In this document: positions 43,779-52,796 of the stretch, piece by piece
How positions within the stretch are numbered: the stretch's first letter is position 1
Layout: the number at the start of each line of letters is the position of its first letter
DNA from: Dendronalium phyllosphericum CENA369
Lineage (GTDB): Bacteria > Cyanobacteriota > Cyanobacteriia > Cyanobacteriales > Nostocaceae
Direction: 5' to 3'
Length of the DNA stretch: 64,000 nucleotides
Assembly: GCF_016056275.1 (NCBI RefSeq)
Contig: NZ_JAECZA010000001.1
Span: forward strand, 124,934-188,933
Position numbers and translations under genes: made by a program
Notes under the pieces: generated by a model
Told to the model about the DNA's origin: nothing
Database searches by the model: none
The model's input: only the letters and a program-made list of their open reading frames with translations

Positions 43779-44522
43779 TTAAGCAACTATTAACTCAGAA
43801 TCATTTTCAGTAGGCGCGCCATCTTGGACGAGAGAACGGGTTTCGCCGTTGCGTTGCAGAATACCATTAATCATGGCAAACGTAGCGTTCACTTTGCGGG
43901 TGCGCCACTCGTCCACTAATACTTGTACTTGGGTAGCAGACATCCGCCGCAACATTGCTTCGTAGAGATAAGCAGCATGACCTGTTTCATCTTGGGCAAT
44001 ACTCAACATGCTTAACTTTAAGTTGCGAGATGTTGGCTCATCATCTGGTAATACATTTGCCATGCGGGTAAAGTCTTTACTAGCATCTAACTCCAGAATA
44101 TAAGTACTAGCCATAAATACATCCCAGTCGATAGCCGCAGGTTTTAGCTGTTCTGGGGAGTAACCCTCAAAGTATGCGGCAAAGAAGGGACTGCGCTGCT
44201 ATGATTTATTTGTAGATGTAGTTTTGGGTTGACTCTTAAAATCTATAACTTGTTTATTTAGCTGTTTTAAGGCATGAGCAAAAATTTGACCGTGCCTAGT
44301 TTCATCCGAGGCATGTTTTGCGAGTTTTTGGGCTAGCCATGTATCGCCTTCAGCTGCGGCGCGATCGCTAAGTGCAGATAAAAACGGTACAGAACCAGAC
44401 TCTGCCAATTGAAACCCTGCAAGAACGTTAGGACGGGTTTGAGAGTAGCGGATTTGAGTGGCAAGGTAATAAGCATTGACACCCGAACTCGCTAGATGCA
44501 TGAGATAAGTTAAGAAGTTCAT
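43779..44522 (-). pseudogene. ferritin-like protein gene interrupted by one in-frame TAG (44199..44201)
   Basis: ORFs 44199..44522 and 43779..44114 are in the same frame; between them the frame reads ...STNKS*QRSPFFAAYFEGYSPEQLKPAAIDWDVFMASTYILELDASKDF... with only the TAG interrupting. EtRHGQIFAHAL and DETGHAAYLYEAM are ferritin-like metal-binding patterns. Confidence 0.7.
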
Positions 44523-44623
44523 GTGAAGATTGTAAATGGGGTATTGGTTATTCCCATTGTTTATTCTCCATGCTCAAAACCATTTGCTAATATCATCCCT
44601 CAGAGGTAATTTGGTGAGGTTAG

Positions 44624-45232
44624 ATGGAGAAGCTAAGTAAACAAGTGCTAATTTGTTTGAGTGCAGCGATCGTCATTTTGAGTTTAATGAGTTGCGATGT
44701 CTTACGACAAGCCGCTTCGCGTCTACGCTTCTTTGGTGTTTCTGGAGACTTGGTTGAACGAGTTAGTGATGGCGATACTTTGGCAGTCAAAGATGCCCAA
44801 GGCAATAAATTCACCGTGCGCTTTGCTTGTATGGATGCACCAGAAATAGCGCATTCCACGAAAGAAAAAAATAGCAAACGCGCTAGCGATCGCAATCAAT
44901 TTAGCTGGGGAGTGAAGGCGCAACAAAGAGTGCAGCAATTAGTGCAACAAGGAGGCGATCGCGTTACGTTGAATATTACAGATAGCGATCGTTATGGGCG
45001 CAAAGTTGCAGAGATTCGCTTGAAAGATGGCACTTTTGTCCAACAAGTTTTGTTGCGAGAAGGTTTAGCAAAGGTATACCGCCCTTATTTAAATAAGTGT
45101 CCGAGTAGAGATTTAGTAGAACAAGCTGAAGCACAGGCGAAGCAACAACAGCTAGGGATTTGGGGTGATGCTAAGTTTACCAACCCCTGGGAGTACCGCA
45201 GTTTTCAAAAGATAGAATCCCGCACTCGATAG
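44624..45232 (+). CDS. thermonuclease (SNase-like) family lipoprotein
   Basis: VSDGDTLAVKDAQGNKFTVRFACMDAPEIAHS...VTLNITDSDRYGRKVAEIRLKDGTFVQQVLLREGLAKVY; N-terminal LSLMSC lipobox-like. Confidence 0.92.
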   Translation: MEKLSKQVLICLSAAIVILSLMSCDVLRQAASRLRFFGVSGDLVERVSDGDTLAVKDAQGNKFTVRFACMDAPEIAHSTKEKNSKRASDRNQFSWGVKAQQRVQQLVQQGGDRVTLNITDSDRYGRKVAEIRLKDGTFVQQVLLREGLAKVYRPYLNKCPSRDLVEQAEAQAKQQQLGIWGDAKFTNPWEYRSFQKIESRTR

Positions 45233-45312
45233 GGGATGAGAGATTGAAAATTGCTAACTATGATTGTGCCCTTCTTGCAGAAGATTTTCAATTACAATCG
45301 CCTATTTTGATT

Positions 45313-45347
45313 GATAATATTCTCAATAGCTTATTGAGAATATTATC
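45313..45347. promoter_or_regulatory. perfect palindrome, Fur-box-like operator
   Basis: GATAATATTCTCAATA-GCT-TATTGAGAATATTATC, immediately before the ATG at 45348. Confidence 0.7.
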
Positions 45348-46337
45348 ATGACTATTCGTTTAAACTGGACAGAGTTTGATGAATTATATGATGCTGTGCA
45401 GTTTAATGATTGTGAAGGAAAAGTAGAATTGTCTACTTGGTTTGGTCAAGCCAGTGGTTACTGGACTATGCTGCGCCATAACCTGGAGTTAGTAATTCAA
45501 CAAAGCGAATATTCACAAACAGTAATTCTTGAAGGCGAACACGATGATTCGCCTTTTCTGACATCTAAATTTTTGCTGTCTGGTGGGATGAGAACCACTA
45601 CGCCAAATGTACCTGGAGTCAGCGACGATTATGAAGAAGTTGCAGGCTACAACTACTTATTTTACTTACCTGATATTCGGGAGTTTGAGCATTTTCCTGC
45701 AAACAAACCTAAGCAATGTATCAGTATTTACTGGCATCCCGATTTACTTTCTAGTTTCCAGGGTAGCTTTCAAGAATTACCAACCCTGCTCCAGCAGTTG
45801 ATTGAAAATACTACAACAGAACGGTTTCATCAACCGTTAGGAGCCATCACACCTGCGATGCGGTTGGTACTTAGGCAAATTTTACAGTGTCCGTTCCGAG
45901 AAACACTCAGACAAATGTATTTAGAAGCAAAGGTGTTGGAATTACTGACGCTTCAGATTGCTCAGTGGGGAGAAAATAATCTCTTATTGCGGCGATCGCT
46001 ATTTTTTCGTCCCGATGAAATTGAACGTTTACATCACGCGAAAGCTATCCTCAATCAAACCCTTCAGAACCCACCTTCTCTACTAAACCTAGCCAGACAA
46101 ATCGGACTCAATGACTTTAAGCTCAAGCGGGGATTTCGAGAAATGTTTGGCACTACTGTGTGTGGGTATGTGCAATCCTTACGGCTAGAGCAAGCACAAC
46201 AGTTACTACTCGGCACTAATTTAACGATTGCAGAAATTGCTTCTCAAGTGGGATATGAAAGCATAAGTCATTTTAGCTACCTATTTAAGCGACGATTTGG
46301 CGTAACCCCTAGAGATTATCGTCGGTGCAAAGGCTGA
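45348..46337 (+). CDS. AraC family transcriptional regulator
   Basis: C-terminal AraC HTH: LARQIGLNDFKLKRGFREMFGTTVCGYVQSLRLEQAQQLLLGTNLTIAEIASQVGYESISHFSYLFKRRFGVTPRDYRR. Confidence 0.95.
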   Translation: MTIRLNWTEFDELYDAVQFNDCEGKVELSTWFGQASGYWTMLRHNLELVIQQSEYSQTVILEGEHDDSPFLTSKFLLSGGMRTTTPNVPGVSDDYEEVAGYNYLFYLPDIREFEHFPANKPKQCISIYWHPDLLSSFQGSFQELPTLLQQLIENTTTERFHQPLGAITPAMRLVLRQILQCPFRETLRQMYLEAKVLELLTLQIAQWGENNLLLRRSLFFRPDEIERLHHAKAILNQTLQNPPSLLNLARQIGLNDFKLKRGFREMFGTTVCGYVQSLRLEQAQQLLLGTNLTIAEIASQVGYESISHFSYLFKRRFGVTPRDYRRCKG

Positions 46338-46427
46338 TAGTAAAAGGTGAATCCCGATTGCGATAAAAAAAATCCGGTTTCAGATATATGCGATCGCCTA
46401 AATTTCCGTATTCTCATAAATAGAGTT

Positions 46428-46455
46428 AGATAATAATAATTCTCAAATAATAGGC
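46428..46455. promoter_or_regulatory. Fur-box-like element upstream of the TonB receptor
   Basis: AGATAATAATAATTCTCAAATAATAGG resembles the palindrome at 45313..45347. Confidence 0.45.
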
Positions 46456-46490
46456 TCTGTTTTTAGAAATATGGTTGGGTGTGTGGAGTT

Positions 46491-49103
46491 ATGAAGCTGT
46501 CGCAATCTTTGTTCATTTGCTGTTTTCTTATTGCTGTCGTCATACAACCAACTCAGGCAAAGGAAGTAACTCAAATTCCTCGCGGACAAAAGCTAGACAG
46601 TTCCGCAAGAACAGTCAAAGAATGGCTGGCTCAGATCGAACAACAAACGCCACAAATAGAAGTCGTGCAGGTGACGCAAGTCAAAGCAAATCCGACTGAT
46701 AAGGGTGTTGAGGTAATTTTACAGACTACCAAAGGGGAACAATTACAACTAGTAAATCGCAATTTCGGCAATAGCTTTATTGCTGATATTCCCAATGCAC
46801 AGCTGCGTTTACCTAGTGGTGAAGCATTTACATTCCGCTCAGATAAACCAATAGCAGGAATTACTGAGATAACTGTTACTAATTTTGATGCCAATACTAT
46901 TCGAGTGACTGTTACAGGTGAGAGTATTGTGCCAGTAGTTGAATTGTTTGACAGTCCAGATGAGGGTTTAATTTTTAGTGTGGCAACTGCTGCATCCACA
47001 GCACAACAACCTCAAACCCAACCAACTCCCGAACAACAACCGCCTGAAAGTCAAACACAGCCAACTCAACCATCAACCAATAATAGTGATGAGCCGATTG
47101 AATTGGTAGTAACGGGTGAACAAGACGGATATCGCGTACCAGATAGCACAACTGCGACAAGAACTGATACTCCTCAACGTGATATTCCCCAGTCAATTCA
47201 AGTTATTCCTCAACAAGTCATCAAGGATCAACAAATTACGCGGATTGGTGATGCAACACGCAATGTTAGTGGCGTAACTCAGCAAGGGGGCTATGGTGGG
47301 TCTACAGATAATTACAACATTCGGGGATTCACAACTTATAACAACTTGAGAAACGGTTTTGCTGTTCAAGACGACCTTGTGAATCCGACAAACATTGAGC
47401 GGATTGAAGTTCTCAAGGGGCCAGCTTCAGTGCTATATGGACAGTTTGAGCCGGGAGGTGTGGTGAATTATATTACCAAACAACCGCTCAGTGAGCCTTA
47501 CTACTCTGCTGAATTTACAGCCGGAAGTTTTAGTACTTATCGTCCCTCAATTGATATTTCTGGGCCGCTGAACTCAGACAAAACATTGCTGTACCGCCTG
47601 AATGCTGCGTACGAAAACTTTGGTAGTTTTATTGATTTTAATCATCAGGAAACATTTGCGATCGCACCAGCATTAACCTACAAAATTGGTGATGCGACAA
47701 CATTGACACTGGAGTATGAATACCTCAAACTCGATCGCACCTATTATGATGGTCTGCTCCCCGATCCAAGCGTTTTTAGAGCTCCTATCAATCGTTTTCT
47801 GGGGGAGCCAGACAATCGTTTCTCCAAAGAGACACACTCTGTATTTCTTAACATCAATCATCGCTTCAGTGAAAACATCCAGTTCCGCAGTGGCTTTTCC
47901 GTGACGGTTAATAATTCTGAGGAGTCAGAGTTTCGACCGAATAGCATTGATGCAGATGGTCGTACCGTATTGCGAAGATTTGGTGCGGGTCCTGGTTATT
48001 ATCAAAACTACTCTCTGCAAAACGATTTAATTAGTAATTTCAATACAGGTTCCATCCAACATCAAGTTCTTCTGGGGTTGGAGTGGAATAAATATATCTA
48101 TGGCTTCGATTATCTGCGAAGTTCTGTTTCACTGACTCCCAGTATTGATTTATTCAATCCTGTGTATGGCGCTTCCCGACCAGCAGAGTTTGATGAAGCA
48201 GCAGAACGCGATCGTTTCGATCGCAATACCATCGCCATTTATCTGCAAGATCAAGTAACATTGCTGCCAAATTTGAAGTTATTGATCGGCGGCAGGTATG
48301 ACTTTATTCACCGCAAAAATCGCGCGCAACTGCTGGATTCTTTGGGTAGAGATCCAATAGATGATGCCACGGTCGATCGGTTGTATAATGATGCCTTTTC
48401 ACCTCGCGTTGGCATTGTTTATCAGCCGATAGAACCGATTTCAATTTACGCCAGCTACAGCCGCTCGTTTAATCCCAGCGACTCGCGGACAGTAGATGGA
48501 ACTCAATTACCACCAGAGCGCGGTACTCAGTATGAAGTGGGAGTCAAAGCGGAACTGATTAAAGACAGGTTATCTGCTACCTTTGCTGCCTATGATATCA
48601 CCAAAGAAAATGTTGCTACAACCGATCCCACTCCAGGTAACTCTGACTTTTCGATTGCTGCTGGAGAAGTTAAAAGTCGCGGTTTAGAATTTGACATTTC
48701 TGGGCAAATTCTACCAGGCTGGAATGTGATTGCTTCTGCCTTTATCAACGATGCTTTTGTAAGTAAAGATAACAGCCTGCCAGTAGGCGACTCCCTGGTA
48801 AATGCTGCTGGTAGTGGGGCTAGTCTGTGGACAAGCTATGAAATTCAAAACGGTAATTGGAAAGGATTTGGCTTTGGTGGAGGACTATTTTATACTGGCG
48901 ATCGCGAAGCTGAACTCCCTAATACATTCAAAATTCCCTCCTATGTGCGTGCAGATGCCACGATTTTCTACAAACGCGATAACTGGAGGGTTGGACTGAA
49001 CTTTAAGAATCTTTTTGATACTCGCTATTACGATTCTCAAGGCTATTATCTGCTTCCTGGTGCGCCTTTAACAGTGCTGGGAACGTTTTCTGTACAATTT
49101 TGA
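46491..49103 (+). CDS. TonB-dependent siderophore receptor with N-terminal AMIN domain
   Basis: Signal peptide, AMIN-like region, plug (RDIPQSIQVIPQQVIKDQQITRIGDATRNVSGV) and C-terminal beta-barrel ending in GTFSVQF. ORF track starts 46479; ATG 46491 is an alternative. Confidence 0.93.
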   Translation: MKLSQSLFICCFLIAVVIQPTQAKEVTQIPRGQKLDSSARTVKEWLAQIEQQTPQIEVVQVTQVKANPTDKGVEVILQTTKGEQLQLVNRNFGNSFIADIPNAQLRLPSGEAFTFRSDKPIAGITEITVTNFDANTIRVTVTGESIVPVVELFDSPDEGLIFSVATAASTAQQPQTQPTPEQQPPESQTQPTQPSTNNSDEPIELVVTGEQDGYRVPDSTTATRTDTPQRDIPQSIQVIPQQVIKDQQITRIGDATRNVSGVTQQGGYGGSTDNYNIRGFTTYNNLRNGFAVQDDLVNPTNIERIEVLKGPASVLYGQFEPGGVVNYITKQPLSEPYYSAEFTAGSFSTYRPSIDISGPLNSDKTLLYRLNAAYENFGSFIDFNHQETFAIAPALTYKIGDATTLTLEYEYLKLDRTYYDGLLPDPSVFRAPINRFLGEPDNRFSKETHSVFLNINHRFSENIQFRSGFSVTVNNSEESEFRPNSIDADGRTVLRRFGAGPGYYQNYSLQNDLISNFNTGSIQHQVLLGLEWNKYIYGFDYLRSSVSLTPSIDLFNPVYGASRPAEFDEAAERDRFDRNTIAIYLQDQVTLLPNLKLLIGGRYDFIHRKNRAQLLDSLGRDPIDDATVDRLYNDAFSPRVGIVYQPIEPISIYASYSRSFNPSDSRTVDGTQLPPERGTQYEVGVKAELIKDRLSATFAAYDITKENVATTDPTPGNSDFSIAAGEVKSRGLEFDISGQILPGWNVIASAFINDAFVSKDNSLPVGDSLVNAAGSGASLWTSYEIQNGNWKGFGFGGGLFYTGDREAELPNTFKIPSYVRADATIFYKRDNWRVGLNFKNLFDTRYYDSQGYYLLPGAPLTVLGTFSVQF

Positions 49104-49157
49104 TTTCTGCAATTTTTGAACTGATTAAGTTCTGTTTACTATCACACAGCTTCTACC

Positions 49158-50285
49158 ATGAACTCTAAAAAAATACGCGATTTAGCATTTACTTTGCACC
49201 GCTATCTTGGTTTAGCAGTAGGACTGATACTAGTTATCGTTGGCTTGACAGGTAGCTTGTTGGTGTTCGAGCAAGATTTTGACCATTTTGCGATCGCTCA
49301 ACAATATGGACACATTACGCCCCAAAAAGAGCAGTTATCCCCAGAGTCTGCAATCGATACAATCCAGGCTAGGTATGCTGCACGAACTGACTTAAAGCTT
49401 TTTCGGATTTATTTGCCAGATACTCCAGATACTCCCTACATAGGACAATTGGCATCAACTGATGGTCAAAGAACAGAGGTTTTTGTCAACCCTTATACAG
49501 GGAAAATTATGGGTCAACGTCTATGGGATCAAACCCTGATTGGGATAATGCTTAATTTGCACTATACCTTGATGGCAGGTCAAACCGGAATTATTATTGT
49601 TGGCATTACTGCCTTGCTAATGTGTATTCTTAGTATCACAGGTTTGGTTCTTTGGCCTGGTTGGCGCAGATTGATTGCAGGCTTCAAAATCAAATTTGAT
49701 GCTCATTCTAAACGTGTGAACTTTGACATTCACAAAGTTGCTGGCATTATCACTGTGATTTTTTTATTGTTTACTAGCTTTACTGGCTTTTGCTGGAACT
49801 TCTACGATTTAACTGAGCCGATTATTTATGCTGTTACATTCACCCCAAAACCATCTGAGCCAGTATCCCAGCCAATTCCTGGTAAATCAACTTTAAATCT
49901 AACCCAACAACTGAAAATTGCTAATGCTGCTTTGCCTGGTGCTGTTACCAAGAGCATTTACTTTCCCGATAAACCAGAAAATGCCCTACAAATTCGCATG
50001 AAGTTACCGCAGGAGAGTTCAGATTACGGTGATAGTAATGTTTATCTCGACCAGTACAGTGGTAAGGTTTTACGAGTTGATAATGCTTTAAAGTTGCCAT
50101 TGGGCGATCGCATCCTCAACTGTTTTACTCCCTTGCACTACGGCACATTTTGGGGACTTCCATCCCGTATCTTTTATGTATTTGTTGGGCTGGCTCCATT
50201 AATTTTATTTCTTACTGGCTTTGTGATGTGGCAGTATCGTTATCGGGCAAAACCGACTACAAAAGAGAGAATTTATACTCGTTAA
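49158..50285 (+). CDS. PepSY-associated TM protein (iron-reductase-like)
   Basis: LHRYLGLAVGLILVIVGLTGSLLVFEQD, FDIHKVAGIITVIFLLFTSFTGFCWNF, LHYGTFWGLPSRIFYVFVGLAPLILFLTGFVMW. Confidence 0.9.
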   Translation: MNSKKIRDLAFTLHRYLGLAVGLILVIVGLTGSLLVFEQDFDHFAIAQQYGHITPQKEQLSPESAIDTIQARYAARTDLKLFRIYLPDTPDTPYIGQLASTDGQRTEVFVNPYTGKIMGQRLWDQTLIGIMLNLHYTLMAGQTGIIIVGITALLMCILSITGLVLWPGWRRLIAGFKIKFDAHSKRVNFDIHKVAGIITVIFLLFTSFTGFCWNFYDLTEPIIYAVTFTPKPSEPVSQPIPGKSTLNLTQQLKIANAALPGAVTKSIYFPDKPENALQIRMKLPQESSDYGDSNVYLDQYSGKVLRVDNALKLPLGDRILNCFTPLHYGTFWGLPSRIFYVFVGLAPLILFLTGFVMWQYRYRAKPTTKERIYTR

Positions 50286-50391
50286 TGGAGCTAAAATACT
50301 CATTAGATCGCACAACCACTGTACCAACTGGATTTTTTAGACTTTTTGAAGTTGGACAGCAATAAAAACCGCATACACCAGTTAAGTATTT

Positions 50392-51000
50392 CTAACTCGC
50401 CGCTAACTTTCCCCAACTCACATAAGGCAGTTTTGTAGCTGTTGCTTTAATTTGGTCAGTGTTAGCTACTAATTGACCGCAAGCATCCCAACTGCCAGAA
50501 ACGAACATATTTCTGGAACCTTCACCTATAGAAACTGGGGCAGTGTAATCGCCAATTTGCACCTCTAGGGTTTCCAGATTCACGGTGACAGATGCTTGAG
50601 CATTGGCAGCTACTAGCTGTTGTAGTTGTTTGACAATAACTGCATCAGCTGTCACACAAGGTATGCCCATAGCAACACAGTTTCCGAAAAAGATTTCCGC
50701 AAAGCTTTCACCAACTAGAGCTTGAATTCCCCATTTGGCGATCGCTTGTGGTGCATGTTCTCTTGATGAACCACAGCCAAAGTTACGGTTAACGATTAAA
50801 ACTTTTGCACCTTGGTACTGGGGTTGGTCAAAGGGATGCTCGCCTTTGAGGGCTTGGCGGTCATCAATAAACGCACCTTCGCCTAACCCATCAAAGGTAA
50901 TGGCTTTTAAATAACGGGCAGGAATGATGCGATCGGTATCTATATCATTGCCTACTAAAGGTATACCGCGCCCTGAAACTGTTTTAACTTCACTTTCCAT
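50392..51000 (-). CDS. leuD: 3-isopropylmalate dehydratase small subunit
   Basis: [65 protein letters not shown]. Confidence 0.96.
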   Translation of the reverse strand: MESEVKTVSGRGIPLVGNDIDTDRIIPARYLKAITFDGLGEGAFIDDRQALKGEHPFDQPQYQGAKVLIVNRNFGCGSSREHAPQAIAKWGIQALVGESFAEIFFGNCVAMGIPCVTADAVIVKQLQQLVAANAQASVTVNLETLEVQIGDYTAPVSIGEGSRNMFVSGSWDACGQLVANTDQIKATATKLPYVSWGKLAAS

Positions 51001-51007
51001 AAACTTT

Positions 51008-51063
51008 AGTTGTTAGTTGTCAGTTGTTAGTTGTCAGTTGTCAGTTGCTAGTTGTCAGTTGTA
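51008..51063 (+). repeat. STRR heptamer array AGTTG(T/C)N x8
   Basis: AGTTGTT AGTTGTC AGTTGTT AGTTGTC AGTTGTC AGTTGCT AGTTGTC AGTTGTA between leuD and leuC. Confidence 0.9.
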
Positions 51064-51127
51064 AATAGCAGGTGTTCAGTATGCGAGAATTTATAACCAC
51101 TGACCACTGACTACTGACCATTGACCA

Positions 51128-52531
51128 TTACAGTAACTCGCGTACATCTGATACTTCGCCTGTAATGGCAGCAGTAGCAACCATTGCCGGACTCATCAGC
51201 AATGTACGACCGGAAGACGAACCTTGCCGCCCTTTAAAGTTCCTGTTAGAAGAAGAGGCACTAATCTGCCTTCCTTGAAGCTTATCGGGGTTCATGGCTA
51301 GACACATCGAGCATCCTGGTTCGCGCCACTCAAATCCAGCTTCTTGGAAGATATGATGCAATCCTTCGGCTTCTGCTGCTTTTTTGACACGTTCGGAACC
51401 AGGAACGACAAAGGCTTTGATTCCCTCAGCAACGTGGCGACCTTGAGCTATTTTCGCGGCTTCTCGCAAGTCGCTAAGTCTACCGTTAGTGCAGCTACCA
51501 ATAAAGCAGACATCAATTTTAGTGCCTTTGATCGGTTGACCGGGATATAAATCCATGTAGCGATAAGCTTCTTCAGCAACGAAGCGGTCTTCTTCAGGCA
51601 GTTCTTCTGGTTTGGGTACTAATTGATTGATACCAATGCCTTGACCAGGAGTAATTCCCCAGGTGACTGTTGGCAGAATCTCAGCAGCGTCGAAGACTAC
51701 GATATCATCGTACTCAGCATTAGCATCGCTTTTGATTGATTCCCACCAAGCTATTGCTTTGTCCCAATCTGCGCCTTTGGGGGCAAAGTCTCTATCCTTG
51801 AGGTAATCATAGGTGACTCGATCGGGATTGACATAGCCGCAACGCGCACCGCCTTCGATCGCCATATTGCAGACTGTCATCCGTTCTTCCATATTCATTT
51901 GCTCAAAGGTAGTGCCGGCGAATTCATAGGCGTAGCCTACACCGCCTTTCACTCCCAGGGTGCGGATGATATGCAGAATCACATCTTTGGCGTAAACACC
52001 AGGGTTGAGAGTGCCGTTAACTTCAATTTTGCGAACTTTCAATTTGGCGAGGGCCAGAGTTTGGGAAGCGAGAACGTCCCGGACTTGACTAGTACCAATA
52101 CCAAAAGCGATCGCGCCAAATGCCCCGTGACTGGAAGTGTGGCTATCTCCACAGGCGATCGTCATTCCTGGTTGGGTAAGTCCTTGTTCTGGAGCAATCA
52201 CATGAACTATACCTTGATTGCCAGAACCGATGTTATGAAAGGTAATGCCATTTTCTTGACAATTCTGTTCTAGCGCTTGGATCATTTCTTCAGCCAAGCT
52301 ATCAATAAAGGGACGCGCCTGATTTTCTGTAGGCACAATATGATCTACCGTAGCAACTGTTCTCTGGGAAAACAGTACTTTTAGACCTCGTTCCCGTAAC
52401 ATAGCAAAGGCTTGAGGACTAGTAACTTCATGAATTAGATGCAGTCCGATAAATAGTTGCGTCAGCCCTGAAGGAAGTGTACCAACGGTGTGTAAGTCCC
52501 AAACTTTATCAAACAGGGTACCTTTGCTCAT
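51128..52531 (-). CDS. leuC: 3-isopropylmalate dehydratase large subunit
   Basis: [73 protein letters not shown]. Confidence 0.97.
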   Translation of the reverse strand: MSKGTLFDKVWDLHTVGTLPSGLTQLFIGLHLIHEVTSPQAFAMLRERGLKVLFSQRTVATVDHIVPTENQARPFIDSLAEEMIQALEQNCQENGITFHNIGSGNQGIVHVIAPEQGLTQPGMTIACGDSHTSSHGAFGAIAFGIGTSQVRDVLASQTLALAKLKVRKIEVNGTLNPGVYAKDVILHIIRTLGVKGGVGYAYEFAGTTFEQMNMEERMTVCNMAIEGGARCGYVNPDRVTYDYLKDRDFAPKGADWDKAIAWWESIKSDANAEYDDIVVFDAAEILPTVTWGITPGQGIGINQLVPKPEELPEEDRFVAEEAYRYMDLYPGQPIKGTKIDVCFIGSCTNGRLSDLREAAKIAQGRHVAEGIKAFVVPGSERVKKAAEAEGLHHIFQEAGFEWREPGCSMCLAMNPDKLQGRQISASSSNRNFKGRQGSSSGRTLLMSPAMVATAAITGEVSDVRELL

Positions 52532-52796
52532 ACGTCAATGGTTCTTTAACGAGTCAGATTTTCCATAGTATCAAAAAAAAGTCAGGCTGTAGCAATACGA
52601 TTTATTATCGATTTGTTTAGGTAGCAGACTTTTCACGGTATGTGGACGCATGAGCGAGGGTGTGGGGTATAGTCCGGCTTTCTTGTTTTCCCTACACCCT
52701 ACACCCTACCCCCTACCCCCAGCCTTAACGAGAGTTTGAGGACTTCCCGTGAAAAGTCAGGTTTAAGTAGCAGGGAAGCAAAAGGGGAAAAGGAAA

